Shown here in pieces: positions 10,043 through 17,904 of a DNA stretch of 64,000 nt. Source of the DNA: Spartinivicinus ruber. Its GTDB lineage: Bacteria; Pseudomonadota; Gammaproteobacteria; Pseudomonadales; Zooshikellaceae. The DNA lies in NCBI RefSeq assembly GCF_011009015.1, contig NZ_CP048878.1:1649001-1713000 (forward strand), given 5' to 3'. Made by a program: the position numbers and the translations under genes. The number at the start of each line of letters is the position of its first letter. The first letter of the stretch is position 1. The notes under the pieces were generated by a model. The model was not told the DNA's origin. It was given only the letters and a program-made list of their open reading frames with translations, and did not search any database.

Positions 10043-10071
10043 TTGGTAAGCATTGAGGGGCAAGCTACAAT
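10043..10071 (+). promoter_or_regulatory. Candidate sigma-70 promoter of pmbA
   Basis: TTGGTA (10043-10048) and TACAAT (10066-10071) are separated by 17 bases and lie about 65 bases before the pmbA start, in the 215-base divergent gap between darP and pmbA. The match to the consensus is good but is read by eye only. Confidence 0.45.
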
Positions 10072-10136
10072 ACACTAAACAAGAATGCCCTTCATACCGG
10101 GCGAAAAATACGTTTAATGATAAAAGCTAATAATTT

Positions 10137-11501
10137 ATGACTTTACAACGTGATAATCAGTCGCTTAATCCAAAAGTAGAAGAACAACACCTAGAAACAT
10201 TAGTGTCAGATATTTTGGCCGAAGCCAAACAGCAGGGCGCGACTGCTGCCGAAGTGGGGGTGAGCTTAGATACCGGATTGTCAGCCAGCATTCGCAAAGG
10301 AGAAGTTGATACGGTTGAGTTTAATTGTGATCGAGGGTTTGGTATAACCGTTTATCTTGATCAATGTAAAGGCTCTGCCAGTACGTCTGATAGTTCAGCT
10401 AAAGCCATTAAAGACACTGTTACAGCAGCGCTAAATATTGCTAAATACACCTCCGAAGATCAGTATGCAGGATTGGCAGCTGTAGAATTAATGGCAAAGG
10501 AAATTCCCGACTTGGATTTATATCACCCTTGGGGAATCAATGCTGAAGAAGCGATAACAATTGCTAAAGAAGCAGAAGCCGCCGCCTTCAAAGTCAGCAA
10601 TAAAATAACCAATTCTGAAGGTGCATCGGTATCTAGTCACCAAGGCTGTCGGGTATATGGCAACAGCCATGGCTTCATCGGTGGTTATGTTTCATCAAGA
10701 CACAGTATTAGTTGTGTTTTGATTGCCCAAGAAAAAGAAGAAATGCAGCGTGATTACTGGTACACGGTTAACCGTGATGCCCATTGGTTAGAATCAGCAG
10801 CAGATGTGGGCAAAAAAGCAGCTGAGCGAACATTAAAACGATTAGGTGCCAAAAAAGTACCAACCACAACAGTACCAGTATTATTTTCAGCAGAATTAGC
10901 AGGTAGTTTGTTATCTCACCTCACCGGTGCCATCAGTGGCTCTAGTTTATATCGACAGTCTTCATTTTTGCTAGACCATTTAGGTAAGCAAATTTTTCCA
11001 GATTATATTCATATCCATGAGCAACCCCATATACTGAAAGCGATTGGTAGTGCTGCATTTGATAATGATGGCTTAGCAACTTATGCCAAAGATTTTGTGA
11101 GGGATGGTATTTTGGCCAGCTATATGTTGGGCACTTACTCTGCTAGACGCCTTAAAATGCAAAGCACTGCTAATGCAGGTGGGGTACATAATTTAATTGT
11201 TGACCCAACGGAGCCCTCCTTAGACTTATTATCGTTGGTGAAAAAAATGGATAAAGGGCTGCTAGTTACAGAGTTAATGGGGCAGGGAGTAAATATTGTA
11301 ACAGGTGATTATTCTCGTGGTGCCGCAGGTTTCTGGGTAGAAAATGGCGAAATTCAATATCCAGTTTCAGAAGTTACGATTGCCGGTAATTTGAAAGATA
11401 TGTTTAGTAAGATAGTTGCTGTAGGCAATGATGTAGACTACCGAGGTAATATCCGTACGGGCTCTATTTTAATTGAGAGTATGACGGTAGCCGGGCACTG
11501 A
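10137..11501 (+). CDS. pmbA: Metalloprotease regulatory subunit TldE/PmbA
   Basis: 454 aa, normal length, of the same superfamily as TldD but without its HExxxH motif, as expected for the partner subunit. Recognisable blocks are IRKGEVDTVEFNCDRGFGI near the N-terminus and NAGGVHNLIVDPT and GYSRGAAGFWVENG-like segments (here DYSRGAAGFWVENGEIQ) near the C-terminus. It pairs with TldD (7681-9123) to form the heterodimeric peptidase. The stop codon at 11499-11501 lies two bases before a palindromic repeat element, so nothing downstream is likely to be co-transcribed for function. Confidence 0.95.
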   Translation: MTLQRDNQSLNPKVEEQHLETLVSDILAEAKQQGATAAEVGVSLDTGLSASIRKGEVDTVEFNCDRGFGITVYLDQCKGSASTSDSSAKAIKDTVTAALNIAKYTSEDQYAGLAAVELMAKEIPDLDLYHPWGINAEEAITIAKEAEAAAFKVSNKITNSEGASVSSHQGCRVYGNSHGFIGGYVSSRHSISCVLIAQEKEEMQRDYWYTVNRDAHWLESAADVGKKAAERTLKRLGAKKVPTTTVPVLFSAELAGSLLSHLTGAISGSSLYRQSSFLLDHLGKQIFPDYIHIHEQPHILKAIGSAAFDNDGLATYAKDFVRDGILASYMLGTYSARRLKMQSTANAGGVHNLIVDPTEPSLDLLSLVKKMDKGLLVTELMGQGVNIVTGDYSRGAAGFWVENGEIQYPVSEVTIAGNLKDMFSKIVAVGNDVDYRGNIRTGSILIESMTVAGH

Positions 11502-11503
11502 AA

Positions 11504-11777
11504 ATACACGCTTCGTGATTGCTTTCTAGGTTTTGTTATCTTCGTTAAAAACTAGGGGGGAGGTGAATACAAGTTTATACATGGTGGTATGGACGCAACC
11601 AATTAGAGCAATGCAGGAGCAATTGCCGAGGAGAAATAAACTGTATTCACCCCAGTATAAGCACCTGGGGCAAGTCTGGTATAGCAAGGCTTGCGGCAGC
11701 TACCTTAACTTACATAAAAGTGCTATTGGTATTCATTACTCGATGGCCTCGCCTATAAAACCTTTACTTTGGGTATA
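11504..11777. repeat. Dispersed palindromic element (long form with internal insert)
   Basis: The left end (ACACGCTTCGTGATTGCTTT, then TAGGTTTTGTTATC) and the right end (GATGGCCTCGCC, then TAAAACC and TTTGGGTATA) match the ends of the elements at 37393, 41632 and 47230. The middle is longer than in the other copies (about 150 extra bases) and holds its own inverted words, GGTGAATACA with TGTATTCACC. The 88-codon open frame that spans it is therefore not considered a gene. Confidence 0.7.
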
Positions 11778-11807
11778 TGTATTTCGAGATATATCATAAA
11801 TGATGGA

Positions 11808-12680
11808 TTATTTGTGAAGAGTTGTGCACTGCTGTTCAAGGGTGTTATTTATAAAACAAGGGTAGTATTGCCTCAGGGTTGCCAAGTCTTCTGAGCTGGT
11901 ATAACCTGATTCAAGCAGCCGCTGGTAATGTTTAGTGGGCTTTACTTTTTTTAGAAGTTGACTCAATCGGCTAATAACTTTTGCTCCCCAGTTATTTTTA
12001 GTGCAAGCAATATAGCCATAAAATACTTCGGGTACTTCTTCAATTCTAATCTTGGTTAAAGAGCTCGCCTGCTTGTTATTTTGGGTAAAATAGTTAACAA
12101 CGATAGGGTATTCTATTATGTAGTCTATTCGACCATGAGAAAGCATATATAATAAGCTGGATGCACTGGTTGCATAAGTACTAACATTTTTATTATTACC
12201 TTTGATTAGCTCATCAATGATTATCCCGTAGGAACGCTTCATTTCAATCCCGCCATGAAATCGATCATCTGCCAAAAGGGAGTGAATCGATTTCATAGTG
12301 GGGGTTCCTAATAATTGAGCTGTCGAATGGTTGGTGATTATTTCATTATTGAGAACTATAGAAATAGGTTCAGAAAAGTAAGCAATTTTCTCCCGCTCTG
12401 GATTTTTAATTGATAAAGCATTGCAATAACTTTGCCCTTTCTGAACTGCTAACCAAAACCGAGCCCAGTTCATATTAACTGGAATGTGTTCATATTCGGA
12501 TAACTCTTTTTCGGCTATATCGAGTACTCTGTTAGCAAAACCCTGCCCTTTATTTTTTCCTTCGAGAATCATCCATGGTGGCCAGTGAATGATTTGCCAA
12601 TGTATTTTTTCTCTGGCATTTAGAGTAGTGCAAGATAAGTAACACAAAAAGAAAATAACTAAACAAAAAATCTTTTTCAT
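11808..12680 (-). CDS. Periplasmic amino-acid-type substrate-binding protein (SBP_bac_3-like)
   Basis: 290 aa with a clear signal peptide (MKKIFCLVIFFLCYLSCTTLNA). The mature protein begins with a binding-protein opening strand (IHWQIIHWPPWMI) and has the two-lobe pattern seen in orphan transporter substrate-binding proteins, with ERKIAYFSEPI-like text (here EREKIAYFSEPISIV). No transporter genes are adjacent, so it may be a sensor-like or orphan binding protein; the ligand is unknown. I chose the ATG at 12680 because it starts the signal peptide; a TTG at 12707 would add nine residues. Confidence 0.7.
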   Translation of the reverse strand: MKKIFCLVIFFLCYLSCTTLNAREKIHWQIIHWPPWMILEGKNKGQGFANRVLDIAEKELSEYEHIPVNMNWARFWLAVQKGQSYCNALSIKNPEREKIAYFSEPISIVLNNEIITNHSTAQLLGTPTMKSIHSLLADDRFHGGIEMKRSYGIIIDELIKGNNKNVSTYATSASSLLYMLSHGRIDYIIEYPIVVNYFTQNNKQASSLTKIRIEEVPEVFYGYIACTKNNWGAKVISRLSQLLKKVKPTKHYQRLLESGYTSSEDLATLRQYYPCFINNTLEQQCTTLHK

Positions 12681-12814
12681 AAAGGTTGGGTAATATGCTA
12701 ACTCCAACGTACTTATATTTTTAAGTAAACTAATAACTATTTCTAATTTAGTTATTGTGTTTAAAATTATCTGTTAGCTATTTTAATATAACTAATTTTT
12801 AACATATAGATTAT

Positions 12815-12847
12815 ACAAGATGTCTTGTCAAAGATATATTGTATAAT
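12815..12847 (+). promoter_or_regulatory. Candidate operator palindrome and -10 box for the peptide gene
   Basis: ACAAGATGTCTTGT (12815-12828) has perfect half-sites, ACAAGA and TCTTGT. It lies in the -35 zone of a TATAAT box at 12842-12847. A second inverted pair, TTATACAA (12811) and TTGTATAA (12839-12846), overlaps it. There is no good -35 hexamer, which fits an activator-dependent or repressed promoter. The 53-codon gene starts about 120 bases downstream. The rest of this 285-base gap is AT-rich with no gene visible. Confidence 0.45.
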
Positions 12848-12965
12848 GGCTAAAAATCGTAGTGAGAGTTCCTGTAAGCTGTTGGAGCAGCGAGTTAGTA
12901 TTTTGGGGTAGTTTTTTATACCTCTTAAGCTATTGATAATACCAGTTCAGTTGATGGAGATAAAT

Positions 12966-13127
12966 ATGTCAAAACTAACCCCAGAAATGACAGATCAAAT
13001 TATAAACTCTTTAAAGGAAATTGAGCGCAAAGAGCAACAACCTGGTAAAAAGATAGAACTGAATAACGGTGGGAATAATGCACCTACTTGGAAAATTTCA
13101 TGGGAGACAAGTCAAGATAAACAATAA
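12966..13127 (+). CDS. Small hypothetical peptide (53 aa), possible precursor peptide
   Basis: 53 aa, from the ATG at 12966, which has GGAG six bases upstream; an in-frame start at 12933 would add eleven residues but has no ribosome site. The first 30 residues are helical and charged (MSKLTPEMTDQIINSLKEIE); the last part is Asn/Gly-rich and ends with two tryptophans (WKISW) and a polar tail. This leader-plus-short-tail form, and a terminator-like hairpin between it and the downstream peptidase gene, resemble a precursor-peptide arrangement. No known family is recognised and no signal peptide is seen. Function unknown. Confidence 0.6.
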   Translation: MSKLTPEMTDQIINSLKEIERKEQQPGKKIELNNGGNNAPTWKISWETSQDKQ

Positions 13128-13133
13128 ATAACG

Positions 13134-13160
13134 AAGCTCAGGGCATGTTCCTGAGCTTTT
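13134..13160 (+). terminator. Rho-independent terminator or attenuator after the peptide gene
   Basis: A perfect 9-bp stem, AAGCTCAGG (13134-13142) with CCTGAGCTT (13150-13158), and a 7-base loop followed by a short T run. It lies 6 bases after the 53-aa gene and 45 bases before the peptidase gene start, so it would reduce but not necessarily abolish read-through. Confidence 0.75.
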
Positions 13161-13204
13161 ATAAAAATTTTATAGGCTAAAACTATCCAAATACAGGTGG
13201 GTAA

Positions 13205-14329
13205 ATGGACTTTCAGTTAAATCAACAGGTTTGTGATGGTGTTGAGTCATTAATAAATGATTATGCTAAAATTTCCTTAGATGACTTGGTTATAATGGCA
13301 TATACGGAAGACAGTGCAGAGTCTGTTGCTTTGTTAAGTGAGTCTTTAAAACTTAAAAAAGTACAGCATCATTTTATTATGATAAATCCATTGAGTGATG
13401 AGGAGTTTTTATATGAACTCACTTGTTTGCTACCTAATGCAGCTGCACTAAAAGGAGATATTGTATTTTTAACATTTGAAAAAAATACAATGTCTCATAA
13501 TAACGTATTTAGAAAAATATTAATGAACTGCAATGAAAAACAGTGTCGTGTAATAAGGGTAATAAGTGCTGGTTATGAATTTTTTGCTCAGTCACTAGCT
13601 GTTAAGCCAGAAGTGCTCTCTAAGCGAAATACAGCGATACTTGAAAAGCTAATGAAAGCGAAAGACTTAATTATTACAACCAAGAGTGGGACTAATTTAA
13701 CGGTAGTATTAGATAACAATAGATATCGATGGATAAGTAATAGAGGTATAATAAAAGACAGTAGTTTTATGATGTTGCCTGCCGGAGAAGTCGCTACATT
13801 TCCAGCTAATATTAACGGTACTTTAGTAGCTGAATTTGCATTTAATGTAAATATAATTACTGATGTGGATGCAAGGCTAGTAAATAGCCCTGTAACAGTT
13901 AAAATTGTCAATGGTAGAGCTGTTGACTTTCAATGTAATAATAAGGATGTAGTTGAAATAGTTAACCACTGCTTCGGTAATAAAAATGGTAAAGTTGTAG
14001 GTGAGCTAGGTTTTGGTACAAATATTGGTATAAAGCGAGCTATTCCTCTTAATTCCCATATAAATGAAAGAGTACCCGGTATTCACCTAGGATTTGGGGA
14101 TCATAATCAACTTCCTGAAACTGCAAATTATAAATGCTCTTCTCATCTAGATCTGATTTGTGAGGGAGGTACAATTTGGGTAGATAGTGAACTTGTTCCA
14201 ATTGATTTACAAGAAATAAAACCTTCAGTAAATGCTCATCCAGAAAATTTATATGCTGAAGATCTAAAGTCACCCGTCGATCAGCAAGATATGGAACTAG
14301 ATGACTGCTGTGGTTTAACAAAAAACTAG
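13205..14329 (+). CDS. M29/aminopeptidase T-like metalloprotein
   Basis: 374 aa, cytoplasmic. The C-terminal half has the pattern of the thermophilic metallopeptidase (AmpT) superfamily, which also includes the iron dioxygenase NicX: GELGFGTNIG (metal-binding Glu), INERVPGIHLGFGDHNQ (Glu, His, His) and CSSHLDLI (His, Asp). The N-terminal third is a divergent Rossmann-like region. It could therefore be an aminopeptidase or an unusual oxygenase; catalysis is not proven. It is the only gene downstream of the 53-aa peptide and probably shares its promoter. The tail after residue 340 (CC near the end) is not part of the family core. The start ATG at 13205 has AGGTGG upstream. Confidence 0.65.
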   Translation: MDFQLNQQVCDGVESLINDYAKISLDDLVIMAYTEDSAESVALLSESLKLKKVQHHFIMINPLSDEEFLYELTCLLPNAAALKGDIVFLTFEKNTMSHNNVFRKILMNCNEKQCRVIRVISAGYEFFAQSLAVKPEVLSKRNTAILEKLMKAKDLIITTKSGTNLTVVLDNNRYRWISNRGIIKDSSFMMLPAGEVATFPANINGTLVAEFAFNVNIITDVDARLVNSPVTVKIVNGRAVDFQCNNKDVVEIVNHCFGNKNGKVVGELGFGTNIGIKRAIPLNSHINERVPGIHLGFGDHNQLPETANYKCSSHLDLICEGGTIWVDSELVPIDLQEIKPSVNAHPENLYAEDLKSPVDQQDMELDDCCGLTKN

Positions 14330-14407
14330 AAAGCTTATGTAAACCTTCTTTTAGTTGTATGCCTTTTTACATTATTAAGTAGATTTAGTTTGCTATGACT
14401 AAACTAA

Positions 14408-14442
14408 TAGGGTTTGCTTTTATTGTATTATCACAAACCCTA
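14408..14442. terminator. Hairpin between convergent genes
   Basis: TAGGGTTTG (14408-14416) pairs perfectly with CAAACCCTA (14434-14442) around a T/A-rich loop. It lies in the gap between the convergent peptidase gene and zinc-ribbon/TPR gene and could end both transcripts, although a long T run is missing. Confidence 0.5.
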
Positions 14443-14511
14443 CATTTTCAAGATAACGTATATCCAATGAGAATGGTATATATGCTGGATATTTGGAGTT
14501 ACTGTATAAAA

Positions 14512-15201
14512 TTAAATTTTTGCTTCACACTCCTTTAAGCTTTTTTTAGCTTGAATATGCTTAGGATAGAGTTTTAAAAATTGATTAAAGGCATCACAAG
14601 CTTCATTATACCACTGTAAGTCTTTATAGATATTACCAAGATTAAATAGTGCGCTGGGAAAATCACTGCCTAATTCTAATACCCTTTTATAAGCGTCAAT
14701 TGCCTGTTGATAATCTCCATCATTCACATGTAACCAGCCAAGGTTATACCAAGCTCCCTGGCTATCAGGGGCAATCTGAATGCAACGATCAATCAGTTTT
14801 CTAGCCATAGTAAAATTGCCCAAATGACCTGATGCAGCTGAGAGTTGCAGCAGTTCTTCGATTCGCCAGTCGGGTAAAGAGTCAAACATTGACTCTGTTA
14901 TTGGGTGCTTTGCTTTGTTAGCGTATTCAGGTAACTCATTAACAATCACATTAACAAAATTCATATAACTACAGTCACATATTAAAGCGACTCGAAAGTA
15001 GATAATATCTCCTTTATTTCTTTCTGGACCGCAGTCCCCATTAATAATATGTCCTTTTCGCCCACAGGATAAGCAAGGATGAATAGTATGGACTTTATTC
15101 CTTTCTTGGTTATTTTGTGGACGGTAAGCGTATTTAAGAGAGAGGCCTGGACGTTTGGATGGATTCAATTGCCGGGATGATAACTCTACAACTTTAGCCA
15201 T
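14512..15201 (-). CDS. Zinc-ribbon plus TPR repeat protein (paralog of the protein at 16539)
   Basis: 229 aa. The N-terminal 100 residues carry four cysteines in two CxxC/CxC pairs (CLSCGRKGH and CDCSYMN), a likely zinc-binding domain. The C-terminal half holds about three TPR units, with GAWYNLGWLHVNDGDYQQAI and ALFNLGNIYKDL as the clearest helix pairs. The protein at 16539-17249 has the same architecture and the shared spacing of CxxC...GD.GP.R..G...Y..AL.C.C..MN.V.VI.N. TPRs bind proteins, so an adaptor role is likely, but the partner is unknown. No signal peptide. Confidence 0.65.
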   Translation of the reverse strand: MAKVVELSSRQLNPSKRPGLSLKYAYRPQNNQERNKVHTIHPCLSCGRKGHIINGDCGPERNKGDIIYFRVALICDCSYMNFVNVIVNELPEYANKAKHPITESMFDSLPDWRIEELLQLSAASGHLGNFTMARKLIDRCIQIAPDSQGAWYNLGWLHVNDGDYQQAIDAYKRVLELGSDFPSALFNLGNIYKDLQWYNEACDAFNQFLKLYPKHIQAKKSLKECEAKI

Positions 15202-15385
15202 AACATTACTACCACTTACATCAATAAGTCACAACATTTAAATAAAAATTTAACTTCATCGCAGACTTGGAAAAAGTAGCCCTAATTGTATTCTAGTTTA
15301 AAGTAAGGTGTTTTAGGTGAGGAAATAACAATAAATATAAGTGATATAAATGTAATAGAGTTATGACGGCCATTTAAACTTATGT

Positions 15386-15414
15386 GAAAAAGCTGCTAGT
15401 GTTAGCTAGCAGCT
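15386..15414 (-). terminator. Terminator of the 94-aa gene
   Basis: AGCTGCTAG (15391-15399) pairs perfectly with CTAGCAGCT (15406-15414). On the minus strand the stem is followed by TTTTT, as in an intrinsic terminator, 25 bases after the stop of the gene at 15439-15723. Confidence 0.8.
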
Positions 15415-15438
15415 GGCTAAGAAGATAAAGCTAAAATA

Positions 15439-15723
15439 TTATCCGGCTTCTACTAAAGTAGCAGCTGGTTTAATTACGCAGGTAACGCTAATACCCATAT
15501 GAGTTTTGTAGTCTAAAGACAATTTTTGTTTAATATTGAGACGCCAGATAGTAAGCGCTACATCAGTCTCAGAGCTAACTTGGAAGTCTGCAGTAATATT
15601 AACTTCAAACTTATACTCAGCAATTGTCATTGGGTCTGTGCCAGTTGACATAGCAGCTTGAGCAGTTCTAGCGGCACCAGCGAAAGCAACGATATATTTT
15701 GAAAGTTCAGCAGCATTAGCCAT
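15439..15723 (-). CDS. Small uncharacterised protein, helix then beta strands (94 aa)
   Basis: 94 aa with a very strong ribosome site (AAGGAGA, seven bases before the ATG) and its own terminator, so it is probably highly expressed. The first 25 residues are an Ala-rich helix (ELSKYIVAFAGAARTAQAAM). The rest alternates hydrophobic and polar residues as in a beta sheet (FEVNITADFQVSS, TIWRLNIKQKLSLDY, GISVTCVIKP). It has no signal peptide. The shape recalls small phage- or conflict-associated DUF2589-like proteins, but I cannot assign it. It lies between the two zinc-ribbon/TPR paralogs. Confidence 0.6.
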   Translation of the reverse strand: MANAAELSKYIVAFAGAARTAQAAMSTGTDPMTIAEYKFEVNITADFQVSSETDVALTIWRLNIKQKLSLDYKTHMGISVTCVIKPAATLVEAG

Positions 15724-16033
15724 TTTATACTCTCCTTGATTAAAGAAATATAATTTATAAGTTCCTTCCTAACATGCATTGAAAGGTATAGCAAAGTAGG
15801 TGTGGTATAGCTTGTTAAAATTTATACTATTTTATAATCGGTCAACTATTTATTTATCAGTAAACTGTATTTGTAAAACAAAAGATGTTTTGCTAAGACA
15901 CCAAGCTATAATAAATATACTTGTTAACTTTATTATGCGATTTGTATTGTGAAATAAAAAATAAATATCATGTAAGTAGGATGTAAATTAATTTTTCATA
16001 AATATGAAATAAAAGGTGTTTTTGGAGAATAAC
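15724..16033. other. AT-rich divergent intergenic region
   Basis: A 310-base gap between the divergently transcribed 94-aa and 136-aa genes. It is strongly AT-rich and must hold both promoters; TATACT at 15832 and TATAAT-like words are present, but I cannot fix a promoter pair with confidence. No gene is seen. Confidence 0.5.
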
Positions 16034-16444
16034 ATGGATAAGACTAAAAGCCCTGAAGGTGGAGCGCAGGGTGATAACGAAGTACAACGAGAGCTTCATG
16101 AGTTGCTATTTGCAATTTATAACACATTAAAAAGTGCTAATAACCTGATGGAAAAATCAGGTAGTAATTACCATTACAATTTAGACAGGGTTGAAATTGA
16201 GTTGCCTATTCGGATGGAATATGGCCCGCCAGAAAGACCAAAAGCTAAGTCGGACACTGGTCATAGTGACAGTGATGGGGATGGTATAATAGAACCACAC
16301 CCAGGGCTTAAAGTGAGGCTGCCAAATAAGAAAGATATTAGTGAAAAAATGAATGATGACATGTTAGTAGAGAAGAAACTAGATGCTGAATTTGGTAGGC
16401 TCAAAGTGTTGTTTAGTCGGGATAGAGTATTAATGAGTGAATAA
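16034..16444 (+). CDS. Uncharacterised acidic/charged protein (136 aa)
   Basis: 136 aa from the ATG at 16034, with GGAG six bases upstream. A helical segment (ELHELLFAIYNTLKSANNLM, residues about 19-38) is followed by a strand-like stretch (LDRVEIELPIRMEYGP), then an Asp/Ser-rich linker (SDTGHSDSDGDG) and a charged C-terminal helix. The helix-then-EIELP pattern faintly recalls trypsin-co-occurring (Trypco2-like) domains, but this is not certain. It is encoded with the downstream zinc-ribbon/TPR gene and divergently from the 94-aa gene. Function unknown. Confidence 0.6.
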   Translation: MDKTKSPEGGAQGDNEVQRELHELLFAIYNTLKSANNLMEKSGSNYHYNLDRVEIELPIRMEYGPPERPKAKSDTGHSDSDGDGIIEPHPGLKVRLPNKKDISEKMNDDMLVEKKLDAEFGRLKVLFSRDRVLMSE

Positions 16445-16451
16445 CTATTTT

Positions 16452-16475
16452 TAGGTATTTCCTTTATTATACCTA
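16452..16475 (+). terminator. Weak hairpin after the 136-aa gene
   Basis: TAGGTA (16452) pairs with TACCTA (16470-16475), about 8 bases after the stop. The stem is short and no T run follows, so it may only attenuate transcription towards the gene at 16539. Confidence 0.3.
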
Positions 16476-16538
16476 CCATGAAGCATTTTTAGATCTAATA
16501 CTCATTTGCGAAGAGTATAATGTAAAAAGGAATAAAGA

Positions 16539-17249
16539 ATGACTAGTAAAGAAAATGATAAAAGTCAAAATGTAGTAGCTACGGCTTTCAAGGGATTATC
16601 GCTGTATCATGGGTTTCGACCAACAACAAATATTGAAAAAGAAGAGTCAACAGCTAACCACCTTTGTATAGCCTGTGAAAAAAAAGGTCAATATATAACC
16701 GGCGATATAGGGCCAAAACGGACGTGTGGAGAACTGCTGTATTATAAAGCAGCCTTACGCTGTCGCTGTGGTTTTATGAATTATGTTTATGTCATTATTA
16801 ATGATCTTAAAGAGCAACAAAAAAAAGCTGTACTTTCAAGTGATGAGGCAATAGCTAAAGCTCTGGCTGAGGATGTTTTACCTCAGTGGGAAACAGAAGA
16901 ATTATTGCAGCGAGCCTCTGCAGCTGCTCATAATAAAAACTTTAAACTCTCTAGAGCAATGGTGGATAAATGTTTGGAAATTACGCCAAAACATCCAGCC
17001 GCTTGGTATAACTTAGGTTGGTTAGCAACCAATGATGGGAACTACCCCGCGGCAATTGAAGCTTATCAAAAAGCACAGGAATTAAGTAATGACTTCCCTA
17101 GTGCAGCACTTAACTTGGGGCATATATATCAAGAATTAGGCAAATATCAAGATGCCATCGACGCATTCACACAATTCTTAGATAAATACCCAAAACATGC
17201 AGTCGCTAGCCGTTGTGTCAGGGAGTGTAAGAAAAAGATGGGGGAGTGA
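16539..17249 (+). CDS. Zinc-ribbon plus TPR repeat protein (paralog of the protein at 14512)
   Basis: 236 aa. The cysteine pairs CIACEKKGQ and CRCGFMN (residues about 47-85) match the paralog at 14512-15201, as do the GDIGPKRTCGEL block and the LPQWETEELLQRASAAA helix. The C-terminal half has three TPR units (AAWYNLGWLATNDGNYPAAI is the clearest). The two proteins look roughly 40-50% identical by eye. The opposite orientation, with the small genes between them, suggests an inverted duplication of an ancestral unit. Probable adaptor protein of unknown pathway. Confidence 0.65.
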   Translation: MTSKENDKSQNVVATAFKGLSLYHGFRPTTNIEKEESTANHLCIACEKKGQYITGDIGPKRTCGELLYYKAALRCRCGFMNYVYVIINDLKEQQKKAVLSSDEAIAKALAEDVLPQWETEELLQRASAAAHNKNFKLSRAMVDKCLEITPKHPAAWYNLGWLATNDGNYPAAIEAYQKAQELSNDFPSAALNLGHIYQELGKYQDAIDAFTQFLDKYPKHAVASRCVRECKKKMGE

Positions 17250-17351
17250 TTTTTTAATCCCTTCATATTGATTTAAGATTATGAAGGGAGACTCTTTCTA
17301 AATTACCCTGCTTTAAACTGTCGTGGGTTTAAATGCATATTACATAAGCCA

Positions 17352-17645
17352 TTAGTTATTCTCTCCACAAGTGTAGGATTCATGATATGGGTAATAATGA
17401 ATTGCTATAGGAGCATTCTCGCTCCAATAATTCGTACCGCCTGGGTGGTATTCTGTATAGGCATTTTTTTATAGAGTCTTCAGCGAAAGAAAATTCACCG
17501 ACTAAGTCTAATTTATCTTCCATATTTTTTTAAATGAGTTCCAATCTGAAAGATGAGTCTTATTGCAGTATTCACACAAGCCGGTATGTTTCTCTTTGTC
17601 AAGTATTTCTATGAAATTTTCAAAATTAATTTTATTTAATTTCAT
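17352..17645 (-). pseudogene. Frameshifted small immunity-like gene
   Basis: Reading the minus strand from the ATG at 17645 gives MKLNKINFENFIEILDKEK followed by a CEYC segment. The frame is then lost at a 7-base A/T run (17525-17531), continues in the next frame (MEDKLDLVGEFSFAEDSI) and returns to the first frame at a second 7-base run (17464-17470). It ends with YHPGGTNYWSENAPIAIHYY and a TAA at 17352. The two single-base errors compensate, so the ancestral protein would be about 97 aa. The tail resembles small immunity proteins next to polymorphic toxins. It is inactive as written unless the homopolymers are sequencing errors or slippage sites. Confidence 0.6.
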
Positions 17646-17649
17646 GCAA

Positions 17650-17904
17650 TTACTTTTGAATTTTGTTTTTTGGATAGACTAATGGAATAACTCGTCGTCC
17701 TTGATAAGTGTCCGGGCTTTTTTTAAATTTTTCAATAAGCGTTTTTACAGACTCTTTATTATTGTTTGATTCGGTTATTTCTTGGTCATTTAGCTTTACA
17801 CAGATATCAATCTCTACTGGACCACCAGTAAAAAATGTTAGATACCAACTGCTGTCCTTTTCTACTACTAGATATGAATATGGCTGAGAATAAATAACTT
17901 TCAT
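17650..17904 (-). CDS. Small hypothetical protein, candidate immunity protein (84 aa)
   Basis: 84 aa, cytoplasmic, with no recognised family. Its ATG overlaps the TGA of the decayed coding remnant upstream (ATGA overlap), as is usual for a toxin followed by its immunity gene, and it ends 5 bases before the start of a second broken immunity-like gene. This position is the main reason to suggest immunity. The sequence has alternating strands (YSYLVVEKDSSWYLTFFTGG) and a basic C-terminal tail. It appears intact. Confidence 0.5.
   Translation of the reverse strand: MKVIYSQPYSYLVVEKDSSWYLTFFTGGPVEIDICVKLNDQEITESNNNKESVKTLIEKFKKSPDTYQGRRVIPLVYPKNKIQK

Noticed and set aside
11533..11799. 88-codon plus-strand open frame after pmbA
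   Set aside because: It lies inside a palindromic repeat element, has no ribosome site and no protein-like composition.
13588..14321. Two minus-strand open frames inside the M29-like gene
   Set aside because: Opposite-strand shadows of a gene with conserved metal-binding motifs.
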